A stretch of 64,000 nucleotides of DNA, from the NCBI GenBank assembly GCA_963804375.1, contig CAWDQE010000015.1, positions 806,001 to 870,000 on the forward strand, written 5' to 3'. The notes under the pieces are model-generated. The model was not told where the DNA came from and did not search any database. It saw nothing but the letters and a program-made list of their open reading frames with translations. The stretch is from JANXQG01 sp963804375 (lineage in GTDB: Bacteria > Planctomycetota > Planctomycetia > Pirellulales > Thermoguttaceae). Positions 52,208 to 59,580 of the stretch are shown piece after piece (position 1 is the stretch's first letter; every line of letters starts with the position of its first letter). Made by a program: the position numbers and the translations under genes.

Positions 52208-53043
52208 ACGCCAAGAAACTGCTTTCCCTGTGGGGGCTGAAATGGAACCCCTTTTCGCCGGAACTGCCCAGCGAGGCCCTGCTGGTGACCGCCAAGATCG
52301 AGAGTTTCGCCTGGCGCGTGGAACAGTTGGTCCAGGAGGGAGGCTTCGCCCTGATCTCGGGCGAGTCGGGAACCGGCAAGTCGGTGGCCTTGCGGATCGT
52401 GGCCGAACGCCTCTCCCCGCTCCGCGACGTGGTGGTGGGCGTAGTGGAGCGGCCGCAGTCGAAAAGCGGCGACTTCTACCGCGAGTTGGGCGACATCTTC
52501 TCGGTGAAGCTCAGCCCCTTGAACCGCTGGGGCGGATTCAAGGCCCTCCGCGAGCGTTGGAGGGCGCACGTGGCCTCCGCGCGGATCAAGCCGGTGCTGC
52601 TGATCGACGAGGCCCAGGAGATGAACTCCGAGGTGCTTGCCGAACTACGGCTGCTGGCCAGCGCCGACTTCGACGCCGCATCGCTGTTGACGGTGGTCCT
52701 CTGCGGGGATGGGCGGTTGCCGGAGCGTCTGCGGCAGGCGGACCTCGTTCCCCTGGGGACGAGGATCCGCACGCGGCTCTTGACCGAGCCTGCCTCGCGG
52801 GAGGAACTCGCCGAACTGCTGCGCCACGCCTTGACGAAGGCCGGCAACGCCACGTTCATGACGACCCAACTCCAGGACGCCCTGGTCGACCACTGCGCCG
52901 GCAACTACCGGCTGTTGATGACCATGGGGGGCGAACTGCTGGCCTACGGCATGGCGCAGGAAGTGGCGCAGCTCGACGAAAAGTTCTACTTGGAACTCTT
53001 CCATCCCCAACGCCCAGCGGCAAAGAAGAAAGCGAGGGCCTAA
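52204..53043 (+). CDS. TnsC/TniB/ExeA-like AAA+ ATPase
   Basis: 279 residues. NPFSPELPSEALLVTAKI near the start is typical of ExeA/TniB-like ATPases. Walker A is ISGESGTGKSVAL (about residues 55-67), Walker B VLLIDEAQEMNSEV, then sensor 1 in LTVVLCGDGRLPERL and an arginine finger region RIRTRLLTEPASREEL. In transposons such proteins bind DNA and ATP, choose the target, and activate the DDE transposase. The ATG overlaps the transposase stop. It is followed two bases later by the RepA-like gene. The Arg/Lys-rich C-terminus (PAAKKKARA) may contact partners or DNA. Confidence 0.85.
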   Translation: MNAKKLLSLWGLKWNPFSPELPSEALLVTAKIESFAWRVEQLVQEGGFALISGESGTGKSVALRIVAERLSPLRDVVVGVVERPQSKSGDFYRELGDIFSVKLSPLNRWGGFKALRERWRAHVASARIKPVLLIDEAQEMNSEVLAELRLLASADFDAASLLTVVLCGDGRLPERLRQADLVPLGTRIRTRLLTEPASREELAELLRHALTKAGNATFMTTQLQDALVDHCAGNYRLLMTMGGELLAYGMAQEVAQLDEKFYLELFHPQRPAAKKKARA

Positions 53044-53045
53044 CG

Positions 53046-54014
53046 GTGGTCTCGGAATGCAATCAACTGCTTCCCGTGGTCCGGGTGGGAGAGATCCGTT
53101 GCGAGGACCGGACACAACGCTGGCTGATCGAGCAGCTTTGGGGCGAATCGTCGGTGGGCGTGATCGGCGGCGCCCCCAAGTGCTCCAAAACCTGGCTGGG
53201 GCTGGACATGGCCTTGAGCGTGGCCACCGGCACGCCCTGCCTGGGTAAGTACGCGGTCCCGCAGGCCGGCCCAGTCCTGGTCTATCTCGCCGAGGACGCC
53301 TTGCCGGTGGTCCGCGAGCGGGTGGCGGGCATGGCCCGCCATCGCGGGCTCGATCTGGCCGGGGTGGAGGTCCACGTAATCACCGCCCCTACGTTGCGGT
53401 TGGACCGCGATCCGCACCGTGGGCGGTTGTTGGAAACGGCCAAGCGGTTGCGGCCCCGGCTGCTGCTGCTCGACCCGCTGGTGAGGCTCCACGGCATCGA
53501 CGAGAACAACGCCGGCGAAGTGGCCGGGCTATTGGCCTACTTCCGCTCGTTGCAGCGGCAGTTGGACCTCTCGGTGGTGCTGGTGCATCACACCCGCAAG
53601 AACGCCGGGGGGGGAGTGGCCGCCGGCCAGGGGCTGCGCGGCTCCAGCGACCTGCACGCCTTCGGCGACTCCAACCTCTACCTCCGTCGGGGGCACCCGC
53701 TTGCGGGTCGGGAGCGGCTGGTGTTGTCCAACGAGCACCGCGCGGCGCCAGCCTCGCCACCGGTCTATCTGCAGCTTGTGGCCACCAACGCCGAGACCGC
53801 CCATCTGGAGGTCGTGGCGGGGATGGAGGGCCAGCAATGGAGGACGCTCCAGGAGCAGGTACTGACGCTGCTGACTACGGGCGTTGTGCAGAGTCGCGGC
53901 AAGCTCCGCGCCGCGCTAGCTGTGAAAAACGAACGCCTGGGCGAGGCCCTTGGGGCGTTGGAGCAGGCCGGCAGGGTTCGCCGCACGCCTACCGGTTGGC
54001 AGCGTATCGACTGA
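53046..54014 (+). CDS. RepA-like (AAA_25/RecA-fold) ATPase
   Basis: 322 residues from a GTG at 53046. Walker A is present in the form GVIGGAPKCSKTWLGL, with C-S-K-T in place of the usual S-G-K-S/T; Walker B is LLLLDPLVRLHG; VVLVHHTRKN is the sensor-like motif of RepA/RecA hexamers; GQGLRGSSDLHAFGDSNLYL is the DNA-loop region. Plasmid RepA-type proteins of this family are hexameric replicative helicases (RSF1010) or related DNA-binding ATPases. A C-terminal winged-helix-like tail (LREALGALEQAGRVRRTPTG-type) probably binds DNA. It sits two bases behind the TniB-like gene, so it belongs to the same operon. Its presence in a transposase operon is unusual. Confidence 0.75.
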   Translation: MVSECNQLLPVVRVGEIRCEDRTQRWLIEQLWGESSVGVIGGAPKCSKTWLGLDMALSVATGTPCLGKYAVPQAGPVLVYLAEDALPVVRERVAGMARHRGLDLAGVEVHVITAPTLRLDRDPHRGRLLETAKRLRPRLLLLDPLVRLHGIDENNAGEVAGLLAYFRSLQRQLDLSVVLVHHTRKNAGGGVAAGQGLRGSSDLHAFGDSNLYLRRGHPLAGRERLVLSNEHRAAPASPPVYLQLVATNAETAHLEVVAGMEGQQWRTLQEQVLTLLTTGVVQSRGKLRAALAVKNERLGEALGALEQAGRVRRTPTGWQRID

Positions 54015-54023
54015 GTCAGTGGA

Positions 54024-54069
54024 GGCCGTTCCCGTTCCCCCTATAGAGATTAGAGGGAACGGAACGGCC
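54024..54069. terminator. Strong hairpin between RepA-like and CHC2 genes
   Basis: GGCCGTTCCCGTTCCC pairs with GGGAACGGAACGGCC around TATAGAGATTAGA. It begins about ten bases after the RepA-like stop. Could attenuate expression of the CHC2 gene, or be a protein-binding site. There is no T tract, so it is not a classical terminator. Confidence 0.5.
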
Positions 54070-54109
54070 ATTCTTCCATCAAGTCAAAGCCGCAGACAGC
54101 GCCAAAACC

Positions 54110-54424
54110 ATGCCAGGGGTCGACTTCGACAAGCTTCGCACGCAGATCGCCATGAAGCAGGTACTCGACTTGCTCGGCTTCATGCCTTGCCGGCGAACGG
54201 GCGACCAATGGTACGGAGGTTGTCCCCTGCACGAATCCAGGCCCGGTCGTCATCGTTGCTTCTCCGTGAACGTGGCGATCGGTCGTTACCATTGCCATCG
54301 CTGTCACAGCCAAGGCAATCAGCTTGAGCTGTGGGCGGCGGCCACCAAGTTGCCTCTCTATCAAGCGGCGATCGATCTCTGTCGCGCACTGGGCATGGAC
54401 GTCCCCTGGATACATCGCTGGTAG
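54110..54424 (+). CDS. CHC2-type zinc-finger (primase-like) small protein
   Basis: 104 residues. The sequence DFDKLRTQIAMKQVLDLLGF matches the N-terminus of DnaG-type primases; the zinc finger is built from GGCPLHES, then RCFSVNVAIGRYHCHRCHSQ with Cys-His-Cys-Cys ligands, and G-N-Q-L-E-L-W-A follows as in DnaG G-x-x-x-D. It ends after the zinc domain (residue ~104), with no TOPRIM catalytic domain, so alone it cannot prime DNA synthesis; it may recognise single-stranded start sites or act with the RepA-like ATPase. It is the last gene of the element operon, 95 bases behind the RepA-like gene with a hairpin in between. Confidence 0.75.
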   Translation: MPGVDFDKLRTQIAMKQVLDLLGFMPCRRTGDQWYGGCPLHESRPGRHRCFSVNVAIGRYHCHRCHSQGNQLELWAAATKLPLYQAAIDLCRALGMDVPWIHRW

Positions 54425-54427
54425 CAA

Positions 54428-54655
54428 CCGCCCCCAAACAGAGAAGAGGCCACCGGTACTTGAACCCCTCTCCAAACATGTCCAGTCCATCGATTACCGA
54501 CAGCGCCAGTCCATCGATTACCTCGCCTACTCTCACAGGAGGCCCTCCCCAACTGCAAGATCACCCGCATCACCCACTGACTGACGTGCCCGCCACCGGT
54601 CCTCGACGCCGGTCGATCGGTAGGAACCGTGGTTCGCGGTGGTAGGGTGTTGCTC
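54428..54655. other. Probable right flank of the mobile element
   Basis: Contains the direct repeat CCAGTCCATCGATTAC twice (about 54481 and 54508), perhaps transposase-binding sites. No gene supported. Confidence 0.35.
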
Positions 54656-54769
54656 ATGGCTAAGAGAAAATCGCGGTGCTACCGCCCGAAGGCGGCATGG
54701 CAGGTGATTGACGACCACCAAGAGCCGCCGATAAACTGGATGGAGCGGCCCGGTTTCGGCCTTGTGTAG
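54656..54769 (+). CDS. Very short hypothetical ORF
   Basis: 37 codons starting MAKRKSRCYRPKAAWQVIDD and ending PPINWMERPGFGLV. It reads more like protein than chance sequence, but has no clear ribosome site and no recognised family. It lies between the mobile element and the SUMF1 gene; it might be part of either. Confidence 0.3.
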   Translation: MAKRKSRCYRPKAAWQVIDDHQEPPINWMERPGFGLV

Positions 54770-54818
54770 CGTGCGTCGCGATCGGCCGCAACTGGCTTCT
54801 GTAAAGGAGGTTTGGCCC

Positions 54819-55655
54819 ATGTTCCGACGAGTATCGATAGTCGCGCTGGTGGTCATGGTGGTGGTTGGCAGCCTTGCCGTGGCAACTGCCGCAGAACCCA
54901 AGACGGATGGCAAGACGAAAAGCCCGCCGAAGGAACTCACGGTGGACATCGGCAAAGGCATCGAGCTGGAGATGGTGCTGATCCCGGCGGGTGAGTTCAT
55001 GATGGGCGCGCCCGATTCGGAGAAAGGGGCTTTCGAGAACGAGAAGCCTCGACATCGCGTTCGGATCACCAAGCGCTTCTACCTCGGCAAGTATTTGGTG
55101 ACGCAGGAACAGTGGGAATGTTTGATGGGCAACAACCCGAGTGCATTCCAAGGTCCGAAAAAACCGGTCGAGCAGATCGTTTGGAAGGACTGCCAGCACT
55201 TCCTTGAGAAACTCAATGCGAAGTTCGGCGCGCATCGCGGGAAGTTTGTGTTGCCCTCCGAAGCGCAATGGGAATATTCCTGTCGCGCCGGAGGTTCGAC
55301 GAGATTCTACTTCGGGGACGACGAAAAGAAACTGGGCGATTATGCCTGGTACGACGCGAATTCAGACAACAGCACGCACCCTGTCGGCGAGAAGAGGCCG
55401 AATGCCTGGGGGCTATACGACATGGCCGGAAACGTGCGGGAATTGTGCGAGGACTGGTTCGGTGGGGAGTATTACAAGAGGTCGCCATTGGATGATCCAA
55501 CCGGTCCCACGACGGGCTCGTACCATGTGTACCGGGGCGGTTGCTGGCAATCTCCGGCGGCGGGCTGCAGTTCGGCGACCCGCGAAATCGGTGGACGCGA
55601 GGAAGTTAACTATATGCTAGGCGTACGTGTCGCCCTGATTCCAATAGGAAAGTGA
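54819..55655 (+). CDS. Exported SUMF1 (formylglycine-generating-enzyme-like) protein
   Basis: 278 residues from ATG 54819 with AAGGAGG eight bases upstream. A signal peptide (IVALVVMVVVGSLAVATAA) precedes the FGE-sulfatase domain: GIELEMVLIPAGEFMMGAPD, PRHRVRITKRFYLGKYLVTQ, VLPSEAQWEYSCRAGGSTRF, AWGLYDMAGNVRELCEDWFG and YRGGCWQSPAAGC. The protein keeps the fold residues but not the typical R-V-R-G-G-S-W/F ending; the true enzyme's two active-site Cys are not evident, so it is likely a binding or other function. Such copies are strongly expanded in planctomycetes. It is paralogous to the split gene at 37231. Confidence 0.85.
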   Translation: MFRRVSIVALVVMVVVGSLAVATAAEPKTDGKTKSPPKELTVDIGKGIELEMVLIPAGEFMMGAPDSEKGAFENEKPRHRVRITKRFYLGKYLVTQEQWECLMGNNPSAFQGPKKPVEQIVWKDCQHFLEKLNAKFGAHRGKFVLPSEAQWEYSCRAGGSTRFYFGDDEKKLGDYAWYDANSDNSTHPVGEKRPNAWGLYDMAGNVRELCEDWFGGEYYKRSPLDDPTGPTTGSYHVYRGGCWQSPAAGCSSATREIGGREEVNYMLGVRVALIPIGK

Positions 55656-55663
55656 GACGAGCA

Positions 55664-56110
55664 GGGAAATCCGGGGACGCAATTACGACGGCCTAGGCTC
55701 GACCCAGCTTCTGACGGACGAAAACGGCAACTTCACCGACAGCTACTGTAACACGGCCTTCAGGGAGGCGGTGGACACCGGCGCGGAGAACCCGACAACC
55801 AATCCCTTCCGGTACGCGGGCCGACATGGATACTATTTGGACACGGACACGGCGCAGTATTATTTCCGGCGCGAGGGGAAGAAAGTCCACGTCCCAGGTA
55901 TTGGAGGCAACCCGCGCAACAGATGTCGTCTTCTCCCCCAACGGCGAGGTATGCGCATTTTATCAAGACGACAAGATCAAGCTTTGGAAGGGGAGCGCCA
56001 TCAACCGATGTCGGCAGCATGTCGGAATGAATGATGCCGAAGTACTCTGGTATCGTGATTTCGACGGCCTCATGGGCACGGTGCAGGTTGAAAAAAAGCT
56101 CATACCGTGA
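55664..56110 (+). pseudogene. RHS-WD40 hybrid remnant
   Basis: The first part (DGLGSTQLLTDENGNFTDSY, NPTTNPFRYAGRHGYYLDTD) is the RHS core also present at 42770-42950. At about 55875 it passes, without stop or gap, into bases nearly identical to 43351-43460 of the WD40 gene (VLEATRATDVVFSPNGEVCA and YQDDKIKLWK in the WD40 frame). The RHS and WD40 parts are in different frames. The order RHS then WD40 is the same as at 42.5-44.3 kb, so this is a duplicated copy with the middle deleted. Confidence 0.65.
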
Positions 56111-56268
56111 TCTCCGCGAAAGGGAGAATGTTCACTCGTTTGCTGACCGTCCAGGGAATCTTGCCGTGCACCGCCGGAAACAATGTTTGGCATTTTCTCG
56201 GGTGTGAATTATCATAAAGTGTACAGCCGTGCTGAGAACCGAGAGAGAACGAGAGATTCGGAGCCATC
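56111..56268. promoter_or_regulatory. Upstream region of the VTC gene
   Basis: A short stretch between the RHS-WD40 remnant and the VTC start, which should hold the promoter. TTGGCATTTTCTCGGGTGTG near 56189 has a -35-like TTGGCA, with a TATCAT-like -10 about 17 bases later (ATTATC). Tentative. Confidence 0.2.
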
Positions 56269-57141
56269 ATGGGACAAGCTGGCCGCTATGAACTGAAATA
56301 TGTGATCGACGAGGAGCGGGCCATCGCCGTGGCCGACTACTGCCGGGCGTTTCTCCGGCCTTCGGTCCACAATGGCGAGGAGCGCCCGACCCGCGGCCAT
56401 CCGGTGATGAGCATTTACATGGATTCGCCGGATTTTATCTTTTTTCGGCAGGCCTATTTCGGACACCTGAACCGCATCAAACTGCGGATCCGCTGCTATG
56501 ACGACCACTGGGAGCGGCCGGCCTTCTTCGAGATCAAACGGCGCGTGATGGACGTTATTTGCAAGGATCGGGCTATGCTCAGCCGCGAGGCGGTGGAGTT
56601 CTTCCTCAACTCGGGCTGGCCTAACCCGGCTACATGGCCCGATCCGTCGCGAATGGTGCATGGCAAGCGCCGACTGGATGTGTACTACAAGTTCTGGAGC
56701 TTGTGCAACGCGGTGAAGGCCCAACCGATGATCTACACCTCCTATCTGCGGGAGATCTACGAGGGTGAGAACGACGAGGAGCTGAGGGTTACGTTCGACC
56801 GCCACGTGAGTGCCACCCCAGTTCAGGGACTCGGACTGCCGAGTTTCGTTCAGGGGATGGGGTACGAGGGCCACGGCATGGGGAAATTCACCGCCCCCGA
56901 ACGGGCCATTCCGCCCAGACCGGACAGGTGGCCTTACTATTTGCCGTTCGACGGAGTGGTTCTCGAACTGAAGTACGAAGAGCGCCCGCCCCGCTGGATG
57001 TACGACATGGTCCGCTACTTCAACCTGCAGCGGCGGTTTATGTGCAAATATGCTGCGTGTATTGATTCAATGGAACTTCAATGGGGCAAGCTGCCCTTGC
57101 CGGAGGAAGAACAGCGGCTCGTCATGGTCGGCTACGATTGA
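56269..57141 (+). CDS. VTC-domain polyphosphate polymerase-like protein
   Basis: 290 residues. The VTC/triphosphate-tunnel fold is seen in GRYELKYVIDEERAIAVADY near the start (E-x-K type motif), then SIYMDSPDFIFF, IKLRIRCY, AFFEIKRRVMD with its conserved E-I-K-R, RVTFDRHVSA-like (LRVTFDRHVSATP) and DGVVLELKYEERPPRWMYDM. Basic and acidic residues of alternate strands line the tunnel that handles triphosphate or polyphosphate. Bacterial members occur with DUF4956 proteins and envelope genes, as they do here. It is the first of four plus-strand genes, with a terminator-like hairpin soon after. Role in polyphosphate synthesis is known from yeast Vtc4 but not shown for bacteria of this clade. Confidence 0.85.
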   Translation: MGQAGRYELKYVIDEERAIAVADYCRAFLRPSVHNGEERPTRGHPVMSIYMDSPDFIFFRQAYFGHLNRIKLRIRCYDDHWERPAFFEIKRRVMDVICKDRAMLSREAVEFFLNSGWPNPATWPDPSRMVHGKRRLDVYYKFWSLCNAVKAQPMIYTSYLREIYEGENDEELRVTFDRHVSATPVQGLGLPSFVQGMGYEGHGMGKFTAPERAIPPRPDRWPYYLPFDGVVLELKYEERPPRWMYDMVRYFNLQRRFMCKYAACIDSMELQWGKLPLPEEEQRLVMVGYD

Positions 57142-57144
57142 GCA

Positions 57145-57243
57145 GTACGTCAGGCTTTCCAGCCTGACTCTCAAGAGGACAAGGTCAGGCTCGGGCACCA
57201 TGTCGGGCGCCATGTAGCCATGGTCGTGGTCGGCCTGACGTAC
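57145..57243. repeat. 99-bp palindromic repeat (GTACGTCAGGC ends)
   Basis: GTACGTCAGGCTTTCCAGCC begins four bases behind the VTC stop; the other end GGCCTGACGTAC is its complement. It also contains an inner GTCAGGCTTTCCAGCCTGAC palindrome. A common kind of planctomycete intergenic repeat. Confidence 0.7.
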
Positions 57244-57270
57244 ATCGTAGTGTTCTGGCAGGTGGTCCGT

Positions 57271-57296
57271 AAAACCTCCCGCCGTCGGCGAGGTTT
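57271..57296. terminator. Perfect-arm hairpin AAAACCTC / GAGGTTTT
   Basis: AAAACCTCCCGCCGTCGGCG followed by AGGTTTT has 8-bp A/T-tract arms and a GC-rich loop; a good candidate for a bidirectional terminator between the VTC and beta-barrel genes. Confidence 0.6.
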
Positions 57297-57381
57297 TCCT
57301 AATCGGCACGACCGAAAATGCCGATTTCTCTTGCGCGGCCGTTATTTCCGAACAGCGGTATCGCAGAGTAAAGGGGGGAAC

Positions 57382-58569
57382 ATGGTCCAAGGCCGATATA
57401 TTGCGGCCCTCCTGGCCGTTGCCGCAAGCTGTTACAGTTCCACGGTTTACGGTCAGAATCGTGCCGATAACAACCAATCGGGTGGCTTCTCGATTATTGC
57501 TTTGAATCTCGGGATGCCAGCCGCTGAGCCTATCGCCACGCCTGCGGCGACACCGGCCGCCGCACAGGCGGCGACGAATGCTGGGACTGTGACGGTCAGT
57601 TCAACGGCCAGTTCCACCACAGGCACGGCCCCCTCAGGGCTGCCGGGCGAGACGCCCTGGTTTCAGCGGTTCCTCCTGCCGGTGCCCGAGGCTTCCGGTC
57701 CCGTCGACGATTGGCTCTTGTGCAATCGGCCCGGCCTGATGGGCAATCTGGACTACCTGAACTGGTCGGCCAAGCGGTCGGGCATGGATTTCGCCTCCTT
57801 CGTGGGCACGACGAACACGGCCGTGCCCGTGGCAACTCAGTCGTTGGATTTCGATCGGGCCACCGGCTGTCGCGCCGGGCTCGGCTATCGTTTCGGCAAC
57901 GGATGGAACGTGGCGTGGACTTACACCTATTTTCGCAACGAGAATGCGGAAACCGTTAACACCACGCTCACGGGAAATCCGGAGTTGCTCGCCACCCAGA
58001 GCTTTCTCAGCAGCGGCCAGACCGTGAAAGTGCCGATGAATTCGGTGGAAGCCGACGGCAGCCTGCAGCTCAATATCCAGGACTTCGAGGCCCAATGGAG
58101 CTCGTGCCTCAACGATTGCGTGGGATTCACGGCGTTCGGCGGTTTCCGCTGGGCCAAGATCGAACAGAATTTCAATAGCTCCTATACCTACGCTGCCGGG
58201 ACCGGCAGTGTCAATCTTCCCAACAACATGGATGGAGAAGGCGTCCGCCTGGGCGCCGAAATGCAGTGGCGAGCGCCCTGCGGACTCCGGGCGTTCGCCC
58301 GAGGCGCCGAGTCGGTCCTGGTGGCCGACTTCCAGACCCGCCAGCATGAAGTCGATCCGGCCGCCGGGATCACTATCGACGTATCGGGCAACACGGCCGT
58401 CGTGGTGCCCGTTTTCGAGGCGGCGGCCGGGGTCGCCTACGCCAGCGGCCCGTGGGAACTTCGCGCCGCTTTCGAAATGAGCGACTGGTTCAATCTGGTC
58501 CAGGTCAATCGGCCCGCCCAAAGTCTCCTGATCGACGGCTATTTCATCAGTTTGTCCTTCTCGCGGTGA
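57382..58569 (+). CDS. Outer-membrane beta-barrel protein (Lpg1974/BBP7-like)
   Basis: 395 residues from ATG 57382, preceded by AAGGGGGG. The signal peptide (YIAALLAVAASCYSSTVYG) is followed by an Ala/Thr-rich linker and a barrel: NLDYLNWSAKRSGMDFASFV at its start, then LGYRFGNGWNVAWTYTYFR, VGFTAFGGFRWAKIEQNFNS, LGAEMQWRAPCGLRAFAR and, at the end, LLIDGYFISLSFSR with terminal aromatic pattern. This matches the planctomycete families of barrel proteins sometimes called BBP7 or pore-forming Lpg1974-type. It lies between VTC and DUF4956 genes, so it may act in the same envelope process. Substrate unknown. Confidence 0.75.
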   Translation: MVQGRYIAALLAVAASCYSSTVYGQNRADNNQSGGFSIIALNLGMPAAEPIATPAATPAAAQAATNAGTVTVSSTASSTTGTAPSGLPGETPWFQRFLLPVPEASGPVDDWLLCNRPGLMGNLDYLNWSAKRSGMDFASFVGTTNTAVPVATQSLDFDRATGCRAGLGYRFGNGWNVAWTYTYFRNENAETVNTTLTGNPELLATQSFLSSGQTVKVPMNSVEADGSLQLNIQDFEAQWSSCLNDCVGFTAFGGFRWAKIEQNFNSSYTYAAGTGSVNLPNNMDGEGVRLGAEMQWRAPCGLRAFARGAESVLVADFQTRQHEVDPAAGITIDVSGNTAVVVPVFEAAAGVAYASGPWELRAAFEMSDWFNLVQVNRPAQSLLIDGYFISLSFSR

Positions 58570-58697
58570 ACTGGTTCTTGCATTTCGCGGGCCGGGTGAT
58601 TATGATGGGAGTTGGGGGAGCTGGGTAAACTGCTCCGCGTTGTCCTTGCGCAACCATCCCCTTTCCTGTTTCCCTCGGCAAGAAGAGACTGATCGCA

Positions 58698-59399
58698 ATG
58701 AACAACGACTGGATTTCGATCCTGTTCAACAGCGACTACGGCCCGACCTTCGTCGGCGGCACGTCGACCATCGTTTTCGTCATGGCCCTTGCGTTTGCCA
58801 TAGGGAATTTCATCGGCTATGTCTATATGTGGTCGCACGAGGCGATTTCCTATTCGCGGACTTTCGTTGCCTCGATCGCAGCGCTGCCGGTGATCATTGC
58901 CGTCATGATGGTCGTGATGGCGGGGAATCTGTTGATTGCTTTCGGTCTGCTGGCCGTTTTTGGCGTGATCCGCTTCCGCAACGTCCTCAAGGACACCCGC
59001 GACACCACGTTCATCTTGTGGACCGTCATGGAAGGGATGACCGTCGGCACGATGCGGTTTTCGACCGCGTTGTTGGGCGCCCTGGGCATCGGGGGTGCGT
59101 TCCTTTACTTGCGCTTGGTCTCCTTCGGCACCCGGCATCGCTATGACGCCGTCGTGACGCTCCGCGTCAGCGGCGACATTGTGGCCACCAACCGCAATCT
59201 CAAACATGTGATGGGCTTCCACGCCAAGAATGCCGAGTTGATCAACGAACGGCGTGCCAACGACGGCGGCGTTGACATGGCATACCGCGTGCTGTTGCGC
59301 GACCCGGGCCGGGTCGACGAGCTGCAAGCCGCGCTGGTCAAGGTCGACGGCCTGGCCAATATCTCGGTCTTCATGCACGCCGACGAAGCCGAAATCTGA
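58698..59399 (+). CDS. DUF4956 membrane protein
   Basis: 233 residues with three to four helices: TIVFVMALAFAIGNFIGYVY, VIIAVMMVVMAGNLLIAFGL and MRFSTALLGALGIGGAFLYL. The block AVFGVIRFRNVLKDTRDTTF between helices is the hallmark of DUF4956, and the soluble C-terminal part (YRVLLRDPGRVDELQAALVK) resembles an ACT-like or ferredoxin-like fold. DUF4956 proteins occur next to VTC-domain genes in many phyla and are thought to belong to the same membrane process, possibly polyphosphate transport or sensing. The VTC gene is 1.5 kb upstream here, with the barrel gene between. Confidence 0.88.
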   Translation: MNNDWISILFNSDYGPTFVGGTSTIVFVMALAFAIGNFIGYVYMWSHEAISYSRTFVASIAALPVIIAVMMVVMAGNLLIAFGLLAVFGVIRFRNVLKDTRDTTFILWTVMEGMTVGTMRFSTALLGALGIGGAFLYLRLVSFGTRHRYDAVVTLRVSGDIVATNRNLKHVMGFHAKNAELINERRANDGGVDMAYRVLLRDPGRVDELQAALVKVDGLANISVFMHADEAEI

Positions 59400-59580
59400 T
59401 AAGAATGCACTGCATTCAATGCTATCAAAGGCTGCCGTCAATCTCGCTTTGATTGATTTTTCTTGCGCAATTTGCCGAGTATTAAAATGCGACGACGGCC
59501 TTCGCCTTTTCTTGCCGTGTTTTGCCGTTCGGTAAACCTGTCGTGAATTTCCGGCCTTCGAGAGCGAGCGAAAGTATCCT

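Larger units (their letters stand above)
49914..54427 (+). mobile_element. Putative Tn7/Mu-like transposon with replication-type genes (ends not resolved)
   Basis: Five plus-strand genes in tight order: zinc-ribbon/HTH protein, DD35E transposase, TnsC/TniB-like ATPase (ATGA overlap), RepA-like ATPase (two-base gap) and CHC2 zinc-finger protein. The limits given follow the flanking genes; no terminal inverted repeats were found by eye, although TGTCACTGAAAATCCCC near 49918 looks like a possible left tip. The left intergenic part has two palindromes (CCCCTCGG / CCGAGGGG and GTACTCC / GGAGTAC). The gene set suggests movement by a multi-subunit transposase plus a possible replication function. 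Confidence 0.55.

Noticed and set aside
54428..54655. Terminal inverted repeats of the Tn7/Mu-like element
   Set aside because: Visual comparison of both flanks gave no convincing complementary ends; only a short direct repeat (CCAGTCCATCGATTAC) was found on the right.
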